From Acidobacteriaceae bacterium (lineage in GTDB: Bacteria; Acidobacteriota; Terriglobia; Terriglobales; Acidobacteriaceae): DNA of 39,504 nucleotides. Positions 39,351 to 39,504 of the stretch are shown in pieces. The stretch is taken from contig JASHVE010000086.1 in NCBI GenBank assembly GCA_030039675.1, positions 1 through 39,504 of the forward strand, given 5' to 3'. Within the stretch, counting starts at the first letter, position 1, and each line of letters opens with the position of its first letter. Under the pieces are notes generated by a model that was given only the letters and a program-made list of their open reading frames with translations, searched no databases and was not told the DNA's origin. The position numbers and the translations under genes are program-made.

Positions 39351-39504
39351 CAAATCCGAAGCGGTAGTCCGGCTTGAGCCCGCATTGGTAGACGGTGGAC
39401 TTGTCTGCATTGGTTCTCGCGGTGCAGTTGGCCCAACTCAGGTAGAGATCCGGACCGAGAAGAAAGACCATGGGCGTGCCGTTGACATCGGCTTCAATGC
39501 TGAC
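39328..39504 (-). CDS. C-terminal fragment of an uncharacterised protein running off the window
   Basis: Open minus-strand frame ...VSIEADVNGTPMVFLLGPDLYLSWANCTARTNADKSTVYQCGLKPDYRFGFVNGENAR*, convergent with DUF2905. Confidence 0.45.
   Translation of the reverse strand, partial: VSIEADVNGTPMVFLLGPDLYLSWANCTARTNADKSTVYQCGLKPDYRFGFVNGENAR

Overview
The window looks like a GC-rich Acidobacteriota-type chromosome segment; that lineage call is inferred from gene content. It runs from a truncated M17 leucyl aminopeptidase through a TIGR03118-like protein, a PAS/GGDEF protein, motA-motB, an aroDE fusion and a sigma-54 enhancer-binding regulator. It then enters a dispersed Tad/Flp pilus locus: cpaA, cpaE, cpaF, tadB, tadC, tadE, tadG, cpaB, cpaC and two Flp pilins. 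This is followed by a glycosyltransferase/PAP2/acyltransferase cluster, a TonB-dependent receptor and a DUF2905 protein. Four signals stand out. (1) A shared bipartite dyad (GTATACGGC ... TAAACA-N2-CGTRTACA) lies upstream of both cpaA and flp1, each followed by a GG-N10-GC sigma-54-type promoter, with a GAFTGT-containing sigma-54 activator gene next to the locus. (2) Eight copies of a ~115-120 bp nested palindromic element occur in three subfamilies whose stems differ by compensatory base-pair changes. (3) Two tandem 31-aa membrane micro-proteins, absent from the ORF track, sit between tadC and a DUF192-PilZ fusion. (4) That DUF192-PilZ fusion is encoded inside the Tad locus. No tRNA, rRNA or CRISPR was recognised.
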